A stretch of 64,000 nt of DNA from contig JACONQ010000009.1 in the NCBI GenBank assembly GCA_014281115.1, positions 186,001-250,000 on the forward strand, in the 5' to 3' direction. How positions within the stretch are numbered: the stretch's first letter is position 1; the number at the start of each line of letters is the position of its first letter. Shown here one piece after another: positions 1 to 10,174 of the stretch. The position numbers were made by a program, and so were the translations under genes. Below the pieces are notes generated by a model that saw nothing but the letters and a program-made list of their open reading frames with translations, was not told the origin of the DNA and searched no databases. The DNA comes from Laburnicola sp. R22_1. Its lineage: Eukaryota; Ascomycota; Dothideomycetes; Pleosporales; Didymosphaeriaceae.

Positions 1-1022
1 GTTGTCGCATGGTTCGAGGAGCACCGGAAAACTTTCTTGAGCTTGTCTCTGATCGAATTCGACAATGACCTCTTCTCTTTCTTCTGCTTCGGCATTCCAA
101 ACTCGTCAAGAGATTCCACCGCTGGCTCAACCGGAGTTTGGCGACTACCCGACGAGACAGATACGAAACCAGCAGATACGGGGCGCTCCTTCTTCTTCGC
201 TCGGTCTTGCTTCTTCTTGAACGGTGCGAGGAATAGTGAAGGCTTATGCTTGACCTCACGCTGCTGCTGGAAGCCTTGGAGGTATTTGTCTCTAGCATCG
301 TTGACCGTATCGCCGGGCTCGACTGTGACCGGCACCTGTGGCGATGCGAGGGGAGAATACGCAGCAGCGTTGCGGACCGGCAACTGTTCTAGTGAGATCG
401 CCAATGCCGGATTGACGCTGACTGGCGGAGGCGTGGTCAAGTACTTTGCAGGTGGCCGAGCAATTGGGGATCCGGTTTGGACACTGCTGGCGTAGTACAT
501 AGATCGGGCTTTCCGAATCTGCTGCGACGTTATCGAGGACGTAACACTCTGCCGCGACTTGGGCTGAGAGGTTGGCCGATTGTTTTCATTGAACGTGATG
601 GAATGTTGCGTCGATAGAGGCCGGTCACTCGTGGGCGTAGGATAGAACGATGGGAATTTCTCCGTTGTCTTGGTTGAAGCTCGAGACTGACGCTGGGCGC
701 TAGAAGCTTGACCAACTTTTGGCTGATGGACAGAGCGAACACTGGATTCCCTGGGCGGGAAATGACTGCCTTGCGAAGTGAGTGATTTCCGACTTGACGT
801 ACTTTTAGCTCTCGATAACTCCGAGCTGCGCTGTTTCGTCCGTTCGGCAGAGCTGTGATCGTGGGCCCGGGCATAAGCAGTAGCAGCTGCCGCCACGGCA
901 TGGTGCTGAGCGACGCGCGGATCTAAAGGCTCGAGAGCAGCGGGTTGGTGTCGCTGAACTGTCGACACTGACTTTGAGCGCCGGAGACGGGTGCCGGCAT
1001 CGCTCGTGGCTCGACTGAGCAT
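1..1022 (-). CDS. conserved fungal low-complexity protein (partial, 3' end outside window)
   Basis: An uninterrupted reading frame runs leftward from ATG at 1022 to the window edge, giving at least 340 codons. The predicted protein starts MLSRATSDAGTRLRRSKS and is rich in Ser, Thr, Pro, Gln and basic residues, with no membrane segment. Near the window edge comes a basic patch, KKEKRSLSNSIRDKLKKVF, preceded by a KKKQDRAKKKERP stretch. I recognise this style of protein as a hypothetical protein common in Dothideomycetes, but I can assign no domain or function. The frame stays open upstream to a stop near 1252, with ATGs at 1216 and 1213. I prefer 1022 because a Ser/Arg-rich disordered start is typical of such proteins. 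The upstream part reads as hydrophobic filler and is more likely 5' leader. The small frames on both strands within 1-1000 are shadows of this one. The function is unknown. Confidence 0.62.
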   Translation of the reverse strand, partial: MLSRATSDAGTRLRRSKSVSTVQRHQPAALEPLDPRVAQHHAVAAAATAYARAHDHSSAERTKQRSSELSRAKSTSSRKSLTSQGSHFPPRESSVRSVHQPKVGQASSAQRQSRASTKTTEKFPSFYPTPTSDRPLSTQHSITFNENNRPTSQPKSRQSVTSSITSQQIRKARSMYYASSVQTGSPIARPPAKYLTTPPPVSVNPALAISLEQLPVRNAAAYSPLASPQVPVTVEPGDTVNDARDKYLQGFQQQREVKHKPSLFLAPFKKKQDRAKKKERPVSAGFVSVSSGSRQTPVEPAVESLDEFGMPKQKKEKRSLSNSIRDKLKKVFRCSSNHAT

Positions 1023-1634
1023 TGCCCGAGAGATAAGATGGTTACTGTGGAAGAAGTCCGGTAAGACGTGCAGCTTGACGTAGCGAAGGTATGCTAAAGC
1101 GTTGTAAACAAGATGAGCTGTGTACGGGACGAGAGGAAGACAGGCCAGACTACGTCGGAAGACGTCAAGCACCAGCGACGCAGGTGCAGACAGTGAGCGA
1201 AAGGAGCACATCATGGCTCCTACTGTGCTTCCATGAATGCATGGTAGTTGTTAGCAAGAGGCAGCAGGCGCGTGATATACATGACGGGCAGTATTCCTTC
1301 CATAGAGGGTGTCGCCCGGAGAAGAAAGAACGTCGAAAAGCATTAGGGGCAGTCACAAAACGGAAGCATTGCTTGCACAGGGGTTTCGTGTTCTCTTGGA
1401 ACGATGACCATTTGTCTCGAGATGTGTAGACATCGAAAAAGAATAAAGATGAGGCTCCAACGCCTGTACAATGTGAGCTACATCGTCTGTGAGGGTCGTG
1501 GTGCTGCAACAACTGTTGCGATTGTCGTTGGTAGCCATCCACCACCACACGTTAAGCCCTAAGCTCGCCAAGCCTCATGACACGGCTAGGCTCAAGGCAG
1601 CAACGAAATCAAAACTCTCCGCCTCGCCATCATC
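1023..1634. other. intergenic, divergent promoter region
   Basis: About 600 bp separate the leftward gene ending upstream at 1022 from the rightward BTB gene. Short overlapping frames on both strands lack codon structure or recognisable motifs. This is presumably a shared promoter region; I see no defined element. Confidence 0.4.
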
Positions 1635-2600
1635 ATGCAAGCCGAATTGCGCGACCACTTGTTTTCGGCTACCATGGGAGCTGCTCACAGTTCCGTTGTT
1701 CCAGACCGCGCCTCCCCTGAGCTTCTACTAGATGTCAAGCCTATTCGACCACACGGGATGACCGCGCACAGCAAATATATCCAACTGAACAACTCATACA
1801 ACGCACTTTACGATGGCATCATCTCTCTTGTTCGAAACAACAAATATGCCGATCTGCTCGTCATCTACGGAGACGACAGGTATCCAGTCCACCGCGCCAT
1901 AGTGTGTCCTCGAAGCAAGTTCTTCGAGGAGGAATGCGCTGTGCGAGACGGCGAGCGCGATTACGCATCACCTGCCAAACCCACCAAAATCTGGATCGAC
2001 GCTTCGGACTGCGAGTCGCACGTTCTCGCCGCCGTCTTGACCTTCCTGTATACATTGAACTACAATGCAAGCGGACCGCAAGCATTGACATTCGGCCTTC
2101 CAGAAGAAGTCACCCAGGAAGACGGCAATGATTTAGACTCCGCTTGCGAACTAGGGCCCGACGACGACGAGTTGCCGGCTGGGAGCGATCTCGACAATGA
2201 ATCCGTAGCATTCTTTACGGCCGATGAAGCTACCCCGTCCCAATCATCGAACTCGCAACCCTCTACGATTACACTTAGGGATCCGAGCGAAAAGCTAAAC
2301 GAGTCGGTATTCCATGTGCAGATGTATTGTGCTGCCCACCGATTTGGCATCACCTCGCTGCGACAAGTCGCAAAAGAAAAGCTCAACAGGCGGCTGGATT
2401 CTGGTGCCTGGAAGACGGAAATGGTCGGCTTGATCCGCGAGGTCTACAGGCAGACAGATAGCGGCATGCTTGCCGGTTTGAGGAAGGACACAGTCGATTG
2501 GGCGCGGTTCAGGTTCCGGACCTTGAAGAGGTGCGAAGGATGGGACGATTTGATCACCGAGTACCCGGAGTTTGGCGCTGAGATATTGAAACGACTTTAG
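1635..2600 (+). CDS. BTB/POZ domain protein
   Basis: Single-exon gene of 321 codons. Residues about 55-145 carry the fungal BTB signature: YADLLVIYGDDRYPVHRAIV, then CPRSKFFEEEC, then the later strand and helix around VLAAVLTFLYTLNY. An acidic Ser/Asp/Glu-rich linker follows (about 155-225). The helical C-terminal part (from VFHVQMYCAAHRFGITSLRQVAKEKL) is typical of fungal BTB proteins. BTB proteins often act as dimerising substrate adaptors for Cul3 ubiquitin ligases, but many fungal family members have no known role, so the function is inferred only at family level. The first ATG is at 1635. The ATG at 1674 (ACCATGG, residue 14) has the better initiation context and could be the true start. 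A second BTB gene lies at 29255-30572. Confidence 0.85.
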   Translation: MQAELRDHLFSATMGAAHSSVVPDRASPELLLDVKPIRPHGMTAHSKYIQLNNSYNALYDGIISLVRNNKYADLLVIYGDDRYPVHRAIVCPRSKFFEEECAVRDGERDYASPAKPTKIWIDASDCESHVLAAVLTFLYTLNYNASGPQALTFGLPEEVTQEDGNDLDSACELGPDDDELPAGSDLDNESVAFFTADEATPSQSSNSQPSTITLRDPSEKLNESVFHVQMYCAAHRFGITSLRQVAKEKLNRRLDSGAWKTEMVGLIREVYRQTDSGMLAGLRKDTVDWARFRFRTLKRCEGWDDLITEYPEFGAEILKRL

Positions 2601-2633
2601 AGTGGAGTGATTTGGCGACGCCGCGTGCCGTTC

Positions 2634-4364
2634 TCATGTGGTATGGCGAGGTGACGGGTCGTCTTCTAGCGCAGAGCTTCTTCCCCTGGCGATGTTTGCT
2701 TCCTCTTCATCATCTTCTCCCGCGACCTCGGTGTATTCTGCATTTCGGTCCTTGACGCTGATAATAAATGTCACGATCGTTACCAGAACGTACATGATCC
2801 CAACACCAAGAAATGGGAGACCTAGCCAGGCCGAGCCCATGTCCATTCCCTTCTTGAACGTTTCATTCAGAAGCGGGCCAGCAAGCATGACGCCTACGCC
2901 CTCCGTGACTGCGATCAAGCTCATCAGCTTCCCCACGTCTGGACTTGATTGTCCACCGACGACATGAAGCGCAACAGAGCGCATTGCCGCACTCGACCCC
3001 GTGCCGAGGTTGTATACGAGGAGACCGAAGATGAGTATGGCGGGTTGCGCCGCAAGCGCCAGTGCCAGGAAAGCGAAGGCGGTAATGATGAGTGAGCCGC
3101 GTGCTAGCCACAGGTCGGCCCAGTGAGTAGCAAGACGCAGGTATCTCAAGAGTAGCAGGTTGACGGCCGGGATAAAAACAGTAATTGCGACGAGATTGGT
3201 AGCGGCGCGGAAAGAAAGCAAGTATGCAGCCTACTAGCCATTAGCGATTCATGTGCACCAATTCGCAGGCGACACTCACTTTCTTGATCTCCCAGTGATA
3301 GCGTTTCGATGCATAGCGAATGAGCAGAGACAAAGCCTGCCTCCCAAGCCTGTTGACCAAAAACGTAGATATTACAAGCGCAATGGTCAAATCGCTCCTC
3401 AGAAATAGCAACGCTGATTTGAAATGCTGCAGCTGGGCCTTGAAGCCGTTGCCTTGGTCCTTGGTCTGCAGTTCAATGCTTTCATCGTCGGCGTCCCTCG
3501 GCTCGGGCAAGTCTCGCAGGTGCAGCGTCTCCGGAAAGAAGAGTCCGATGGTGACGCCGACCTGTTGTATTCCCAGAGCGAGAAGCAGCGGCAGCCACTC
3601 GCCCTTCTCCATCAGCTTCGAGGCCATGATCGGGGCGCACATTTCGGCGATGAGCACAGAGGCGGTGAGATACAGGAAGATGGTGGTGCTGCGGCCGATT
3701 AGCACTATGGCTGTCAACAGCAGCCCGCAACTTGCCGTTTGTCCGGCGGCACGATGTCCGCAATCATGGTGAGCCCAATGGCCGAAGCCACGACGGGCCC
3801 GCCGCCGATGAAGAAGAAGAGCGAGGAGAACCAGGTCAGCTGCAGCGGCAGGCTGCTGAAGTAGCAGATGAGCAGGATCCAGGCAGAGTTCAGCTGCAAG
3901 CCGAGCAGCATCGGCACGAAGACCCATTTCCTCCCCCACTTGTCAGCCAGCGCGCCGAAGGGCACCGCCAGCAGCAGCCCCGGGATGGCGTCGAACATGT
4001 CCTGCCAGCCGAAGATCATGGCCATCTGCTGCTGCACCTCATCAATCTTGCACAGGCCCTCGGGCACTTTGCCGTTGTCGCCAATCTTGGACAGGTCGTG
4101 CGTCTGGTAGTGGCGGAGGCAGATGTTGGCTTCGAAGACGCGCGTTTTGGGCGGTTCCATGAGGAAGGCGCCCACGTCGACAATGGTGATGAGAACGAAG
4201 ATCAGGGCCACGAGCACCATCCACGGCTTCTTCGTCTTCGTCTTCGTCGGCGGTGGCAGCGGCAGCGGCAGCGGTTCAGGCGAGGCATCGCGCTCGTCGG
4301 GGCCCGTGGTGGACAGCAAGGGCGCCTCCTCGAGGGAGCTGCGGGGCGCTGTCTCGGCCGCCAT
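2634..4364 (-). CDS. MFS transporter (12-TM class)
   Basis: Three exons: 4364-3736, 3688-3280 and 3230-2634, joining in phase to 544 aa. The N-terminus is cytosolic and Pro-rich, with a KTKTKK patch before TM1 (PWMVLVALIFVLITIVDVGA). A long loop with Cys follows TM1. Motif A of the major facilitator superfamily is visible as FGALADKWGRKWVF. The second half has further hydrophobic segments and ends in an acidic tail. The substrate is unknown; the architecture resembles fungal MFS_1 and SLC46-like carriers. Intron 1 (3689-3735, 47 bp) begins GCAAGT instead of GTAAGT, has TGCTAAT before the acceptor, and gives DKR-TTIFLYLT at the junction, so it is a GC-AG intron. Intron 2 (3231-3279) is canonical GTGAGT...TAG. 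The 3' end lies 33 bp from the convergent BTB gene. Confidence 0.85.
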
Positions 4365-5397
4365 GATGCCAGATGCCTAACGTGTCTGTAGAGACGAGAG
4401 GATGCGAGACGAGACCAGCAAAGACGCGGCGTAAGAACAAAGGAGCAACGGATTATGGAGGAGCGTGCAGAGGGGCCGCGTCAGCGTGCCATTGCACGCT
4501 GACAGCCGCAGGATGCCATGTTTCGGCATCGGAATACGACAGCGCGCCTGTGCGGCATGAATCTGGAGGTGGCTATTCCGGGATGGGCGGCGGTGCGTGT
4601 TGGGGGCGGCTTATGTAATCGGAGACCGAAACCCTAACCCGTCCGGCGTGGCTGCACAATTCCATCTCACAGCTGCTCTCCTACATCGCCGCAAACTTGT
4701 CTTTCCGTTTTCATATCGTGTGTTTTGAATGGAATACGAATCAGAGTACCAATTGCAACTTTTTTTTCGAAAGCCGTGCCATTGATGCGCAGCTTGACCG
4801 GCTTCGCATACCTACACGCACGGCATGCACCTTTAGGATGCTCGTAGGTCGTGATCACTGACACCAACCTAGCACGTTTGCCTTGTGGCTCGCGTCCTCT
4901 TGGGTCTCTCTTCTGCGAATTCTGCCGTGTCTCTGCTACTCCTGGTTTACTCCGTCCCACATGGCACACGCCTACATATGCAAGGCACTATCCCGAACGC
5001 GGTCACGTTTCCACGCACGAGACGGCGTCGTCAACTGCTATCACGCGCCTGCGGGCAGCGCGTGGTCACATGCAAAATGCGCCCATGAGCCTACTCCACT
5101 GCTTTCATGGGTACGTGTCATCAAAACCAACGGGCCGTGCGCATTGAAGGCGATGCCCAAGGACACATCAGCATCACCCCTCAGCAGTCTTCTCTACCCC
5201 AACCTTACCCATCCGGAGTCAACTGGCCACATTGACAGGAATCCTCTTTGGCTAGCATCAAGGCTACCCCGCAGTGCAGTGTCCTCAGCTCTCAGACTAG
5301 CCGCGTGCTCCGAAGCCGGAAGAGCGTTCCCTGATTAGCCAAGTCTTCACCATCACCATCACCGCTCCTTGAGTCGGCCAGCTTGGCATTGAAGAGA
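4365..5397. other. intergenic, divergent promoters
   Basis: About 1 kb lies between the start of the leftward MFS gene and the rightward 2EXR gene. Frames of up to about 150 codons occur on the plus strand (4883-5338), but they lack start context, motifs and consistent codon bias. I see no gene here. Confidence 0.4.
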
Positions 5398-6745
5398 ATG
5401 GGTACCCCTCCTGGACAGCCCGAACCCACTCAGCCCCAGAAGCAAGGTATGGACTCATCGTCCTTGTTATTCGACTACTAACACGGGTAGCAGTGACAAA
5501 GATGCAGCCTCCTGCTCCCAGATCCGAGTCATTGGCTCATACATGGCAAGGGGATACGGGGAAAGAGCTCCTCTCTCAGACCAGAAACCCCCGCATCGGG
5601 AGGACCGACACTTCATCTTTCCACCATCATCTAGATAATCTTGAGCCATCTGCTTCAGCACAGCGCAACCCTAATTCTATTCCGCAATCCCGAAGCCGCC
5701 ACGAGCTTCAGCGGTCGCCACTCAAAGCGTCCATCAAGACAGCTATGGTCAAGACCAACCCTTCATTCGGTGAGTGCTTTTTCTTCTCGCAGCTTCTGCT
5801 GCTCCTAACATAGGCCTCATAGGTCGCACCTCCTCCTACCAGCAGCCTCTTCGCCCCGCCATTAGCAGCCTCTTCTGGAGACCTCAAATCCCCAAGGTGC
5901 CACGGCCCCTGTTCGCTCGTGCGGCACCCCCACCTCCTCCTCCACTACCACACGAAATGCTCGCTCCAAGCGCGACCATCATCTTTGACAAACTCCCCGG
6001 CGAACTTCGCAACCAGATCTACGAGTGCGTATTCGAAGATAGCAACCCCACAATGGACATGTACCATAACTGCATGTACAAGTGCCTCGCCATTCGCAAC
6101 GGCTCGCCATACTTGAAGTTACTTCCCGGCCTAGCCTATGTCAACCGCCGAACATACGTCGAAGCAGCTTCATGGTTCCTACACACCAAGACGCTCAAGA
6201 TGCGCACCCTCGCAGACCTCCACTACCTCGAGAAGATCCTGGATTTCTTCCCCGGCGACCAAGGATGGAACAGCGTATTCGGCCTCATCTTCACCCAGTA
6301 TTCCTACCTCGCTTCCTCGCCGGGCCGCACAGTCGAGCTCACAGACTACATGAAGCGGTGCAGGAACCTCCAATATATCGAGCTCCGGTTTAAGCTCGAA
6401 TACCTGCACATGCCTGAAAATCGTGAGGCGCACCGCCAACACGATTCCGGCAATCCCGCGCCCGGGATAAAGACTGCTGAGCAGGTTGCTGCGAACTACC
6501 ACCTTGATGCGCTGCTTGATCTGCCTTATTTGCAGAAAGTTAGTATGCGGTGCGTGTGGCCTCGCAATGGCGCTATACAGTGCACGCCGCGCACTATGGC
6601 GACGTTCTGGGATTTGCAAGAATGGATTGCGCGCGAGTTCGGCAAGGTTAAGGGTGTTGCTGAGGTTACGAAGCTGGTGCCGTATAATGATCCGCATGCG
6701 ATGGGTGTTTGGGCTGTGCAGGTGGAGCGGTACATGAAAGGGTGA
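5398..6745 (+). CDS. 2EXR/F-box-like family protein, paralog 1
   Basis: Model of three exons, 5398-5446, 5491-5769 and 5823-6745, giving 416 aa in one phase. Intron 1 is GTATGG with CTACTAAC before TAG. Intron 2 is GTGAGT with CCTAAC before CATAG. The first 200 residues are Pro/Ser-rich and disordered. The conserved core begins FDKLPGELRNQIYECVF, an F-box-like or 2EXR N-terminal motif. It continues with a conserved block around YVNRRTYVEAASWFLHTKTL and ADLHYLEKILDFFPGDQGW. Related proteins are expanded in Dothideomycetes and have no settled biochemical role; the LP..LR..IY motif suggests an F-box-type Skp1 contact, which is inference. The gene is the first of a local cluster of four paralogs. 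The 5' exon is the least certain part; the core exon is solid. Confidence 0.78.
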
Positions 6746-7930
6746 GGCATAGAGGCTGGGTGTGGCTTGGTTTGGCGGGCGGGAGTGATTTTTGGTCTTG
6801 TTTTGGCATTTACGGTTTGGATTCCGTGCTTGGTTGCAGCCCGCTCGCGAGTGGGCGACGACTAGGTGCGGAGAGGTGTGGCTGTATTCTTCTGTATTCT
6901 TTCCTATCTACATTCATGCGGTATTTGACTTTCTACGGACCTTTCGGTAAGCGAAAGACTTGGTATCCTTCACCTAAAAGGGTTTACCTTGACTAGTATT
7001 TGTATGCATTTTTTTCATAGAGTATGTACCTTGCGGAGAATGTACGACTGACTGTACTTACCTACCCGATGCTTTGCATGTTGCTTTGAATCTGGCCCCG
7101 AAGCCGCTCGGTGCATAGATCAGGATCGCCGGATACGCATGGCGCGCTTTCAGCTGCGCCGTTTGTCGTTTGTCGTGTCATTTTAGTCTTTTTGTGTGGT
7201 TTCATTTTTAAATGAAGAGATGGTGGGTGGGGCTGGGCGAGGTGTGGTGCGGGTGATGGACGCGGGTGAGCTGGGGACGGGTGAAGTGGGGAAATCCTGT
7301 GTGGTAATTTGCCAGTGGGAGATTGATACTTTTGTTTTTTGCGGTATTAAGGGTTTGGGTTTGGCGCGGAAAGGTTAGATGGGGAGGTTTTTGGGGAGGG
7401 TAGTTTGAGTAGACGGGAGTCAGCGCCAGTGGGATTTTATGGCCCGGGATCAGGGGATATGCAGAAGTAGAGTCGTATAGATTGGTATAGCGATGCTGGT
7501 TCAGACAGAGGCAGTTCTAGCGGAGCTTGTGGGTTTGCATCTGGGAGATAGGTAGGTATGGTGGGCTTGTAATCCTTCTTTGCGCAGGGTATTGGTAGAG
7601 GGTTTGGAACTTGCATCTCAAAGATTGATATACAGATATCGCGTCACGCAGAGTTTTGTTTCTGCTGCCCGCTTCACGCGATGTTACTTCTGTTCACGCA
7701 GAGTCTTCCGCTTGTTGATCCGTATTCACTCAAGGTTGTCCGCTTTTCGATCCGTATTCACCTAGGGCCTCTCGGGGCCCCGGGTGTATATAAGGATCTC
7801 TGCCCAGCCACGCAGTCTGACTTCTTTCTTCTCACCTTTTGGTCATTGTTCTGTTTAGTCGTCCCGCGCTCATTCAAAAAACGGATTACTAACAAATTGC
7901 AGGCAAACATTGACCCCGTGAACAGCCTTC
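6746..7930. other. intergenic
   Basis: About 1.2 kb of T- and G-rich DNA lies between paralogs 1 and 2. A TATA-like GTATATAAGG occurs near 7787-7796, about 135 bp before the next start codon, and could be a core promoter. No credible coding frame is present. Confidence 0.4.
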
Positions 7931-9229
7931 ATGGATCCGCCGAGCACACCCCCGCGCGAGCCCACCGTTGGCGGAGGTCCCACTGCGGAGCAGCCACAAG
8001 GTACGTTTGCCCGTTGATCCGGTGAGGGATATTGGTTCCGTGCTAACCTATTGGGTAACTGCAGCGTTTGCCAGTCGAAATGGCCCATTCGCCAATCAAG
8101 CTCATAGTACGCTTTCACCATCCGCTGTTGAACCTTTGCCGAGTCTGACTATCACAGCTTCGAATTGGCGCCGAGGCGGGTTTAGCTCGCCAGGTGAGTT
8201 GATGACTAGGCCTTTGCCTGACCGCGCAGCTGATATAAAACAGACCGCAGCCCTCGCTCCCCCGACGACCTCCAGCCTCAGTCTCCAAGCGCCTGCAAGT
8301 CTCCGCCTCATAACATTCACACTCAGGGTCCGCCTACTTTCTTCTTCGAGCGTCTACCCAGTTCCCCGGTCGTCGACACCAACTCCATCTTCAACAACAG
8401 GACTCTGACCAATTCCCTCTTGAAGACCAAGACCAAGCCAACTCCACCCTCCAACAAGACGACCCGGTTCTCCATGGATCTCAGTATGTACCGAGCCCTT
8501 CGCTCAACACCATCCACTAACACTCCCCCAGCAATCAAGCTCGTCGAGTCGCGCGGCCGCTACGAGCGCAAGGAAGCCCCGCTCCACCAACCCTCCTTCC
8601 TCTCCGCCACGGACCTCAACCACATCATCACCGACCGCGACTCCTGTAAGGCCGTCCTCGACAAATTGTCAGGCATGACCCTCGAGCTCGCCAGCCTCCC
8701 GGACGTCCACTACTTCGAGAAGCTCCTTGGTTGCGCCCAGCTCCCGGACCTCTACCGCGCCATCGCTAAAGTCTCGTTCCCCAAGTTCTTCTGGTTCTCC
8801 GGCGTGAAGGGAAACCGCACTTCGAACCCGTATCTCGCCTTCGTGGGTCGGCTGCCTTGTCTGTCTGAGCTCAGCATCACGATGCATACTTCTAGTATGG
8901 TGACGCCTATCCATCGCGAGCGGGAGCGCATCAAGCTGGAGAACCAGGAACTCATCGAGGAGTCGAAACTGGTGAGGCCGAACAGTGTCGACGAGGTGGT
9001 CAAGGAGTACGGTTTAGATGCCATCTTTGGCTGCAGGAAGCTCGCGGTGCTCAACATTGAGTGCTTGGACTCTGAGTTGCAGCGCCACTTCGTGAAGGCG
9101 GGATCGGGAGATCCGCTTGGTGCATTCAGGGCGATGGAGCCATACTTTAGGGAGGGGTTTCGCAAGCTGGAGGGCAGGATGGTGAAGGTCAACTTGAAGG
9201 TTGTGGCTTCGCCGCTCATGAGGCGTTAG
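7931..9229 (+). CDS. 2EXR/F-box-like family protein, paralog 2
   Basis: Modelled exons 7931-8000, 8065-8193, 8244-8483 and 8532-9229 give 378 aa. The introns are GTACGT...CTAAC...GCAG, GTGAGT...CAG and GTATGT...ACTAACAC...CAG. The last intron is 48 bp and stop-free, so the frame also reads through it. The N-terminal half is Pro/Ser-rich. The C-terminal half keeps the family layout: a LASLPDVHYFEKLLGC block, the SVDEVVKEYGLDAIFGCRKL block also present in paralog 3 (SIEEVIVKLGLGAIFDCAPKL), and a basic end. The LP..LR..IY motif of the other members is replaced by divergent sequence, so an intact F-box is doubtful. The function is unknown. It lies head-to-tail with paralog 1, consistent with tandem duplication followed by divergence. 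Confidence 0.68.
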
Positions 9230-10174
9230 AGCAGCCGTTGGGTATGGTGTGGTGTGAGGGACTGGGAGTAGGGCATGCTGGATGGTTGGTCCGTTCAGGC
9301 ATGTCATCAGCGGTGGTGCTTGAGACTATTTCTTGCCGCTGTCTGGTGTGGTCTACTCCTGGTCCCTTATGATTAGTTTTCATGGATCGGGTATACATTT
9401 GGGTGGGTCTAGACGGGACTTGGTCTCTGTGGCCTGGATAACGGGTTCCTGGTTTGAGATACCCCGATGTGGATAGAAGGTTAAGGTTGTAGCCGTCATA
9501 TCATGGCTCACTTACATGAATGGAAAGGAATAATTTTTGAAAAGGAATCTTGCGTCGGTGGCTATATTGTAATGTCTTGTGATGCCTCCACTTTTGCTTT
9601 ACCTGCAAGGTCTCATGCTGACTTCGAGGGGCTCTTTGCTGAAATCCTTGCTCTCCTATGCGAAAGAAGCCGCGCTGGTCTTTAACAAACCCGCTAGATA
9701 AAGTACCAACTCTCGATCTTCACGATTAGTGCACTCGTAACTATCCACAGAGCGTTTGCGTTGGCATCTAAGTCATCTATATTCTCGCGACTGTTTGTCT
9801 CAGCGTAGTCTTATCTTATGTATAGCAGTCTCATTTAGACTCTCCTATTCATATTTACATTGTAGATGGTAGGTTAGCGTGCAAAAGGTGTCACAGATAC
9901 CAAGATCATGCAAGCGACTTAACCACAAGTATTCGCAGAAATAACACCTGAACACGTAGCCGATAAGTGAAAGAAGCACGTTCCGTTTACCCAACGCAGT
10001 AGGCCAACGAGCTAGGCCGCTCGCTTAAATTTAATAAGCCGACTAGTAATTCTGGTCAAAGCTCTCTCAGTCTCCTAATCCATAAAAGCCTTTACCTGCT
10101 CTCACACTGACGCACCACCCACCCAAACCTCAACTTCAACCAGCACCTCGACACTTCGAGTCGATGACACCGAA
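9230..10174. other. intergenic
   Basis: About 0.95 kb between paralogs 2 and 3. It is AT-richer than its flanks and has no coding frame I would support. The stretch before 10175 is C-rich, with ACCACCCACCCAAACC, typical of a fungal 5' leader. Confidence 0.4.

Noticed and set aside
3732..4391. 219-codon plus-strand frame opposite the MFS gene
   Set aside because: It is the antisense shadow of the first MFS exon. The MFS reading has membrane helices, motif A and splice sites.
4630..4642. AACCCTAACCC, telomere-like
   Set aside because: Less than two repeat units in mid-chromosome sequence between ordinary genes. Chance occurrence.
4883..5338. 151-codon plus-strand frame upstream of paralog 1
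   Set aside because: No motif, low-complexity translation, and two competing overlapping frames of similar length. It looks like chance openness in a GC-balanced promoter.
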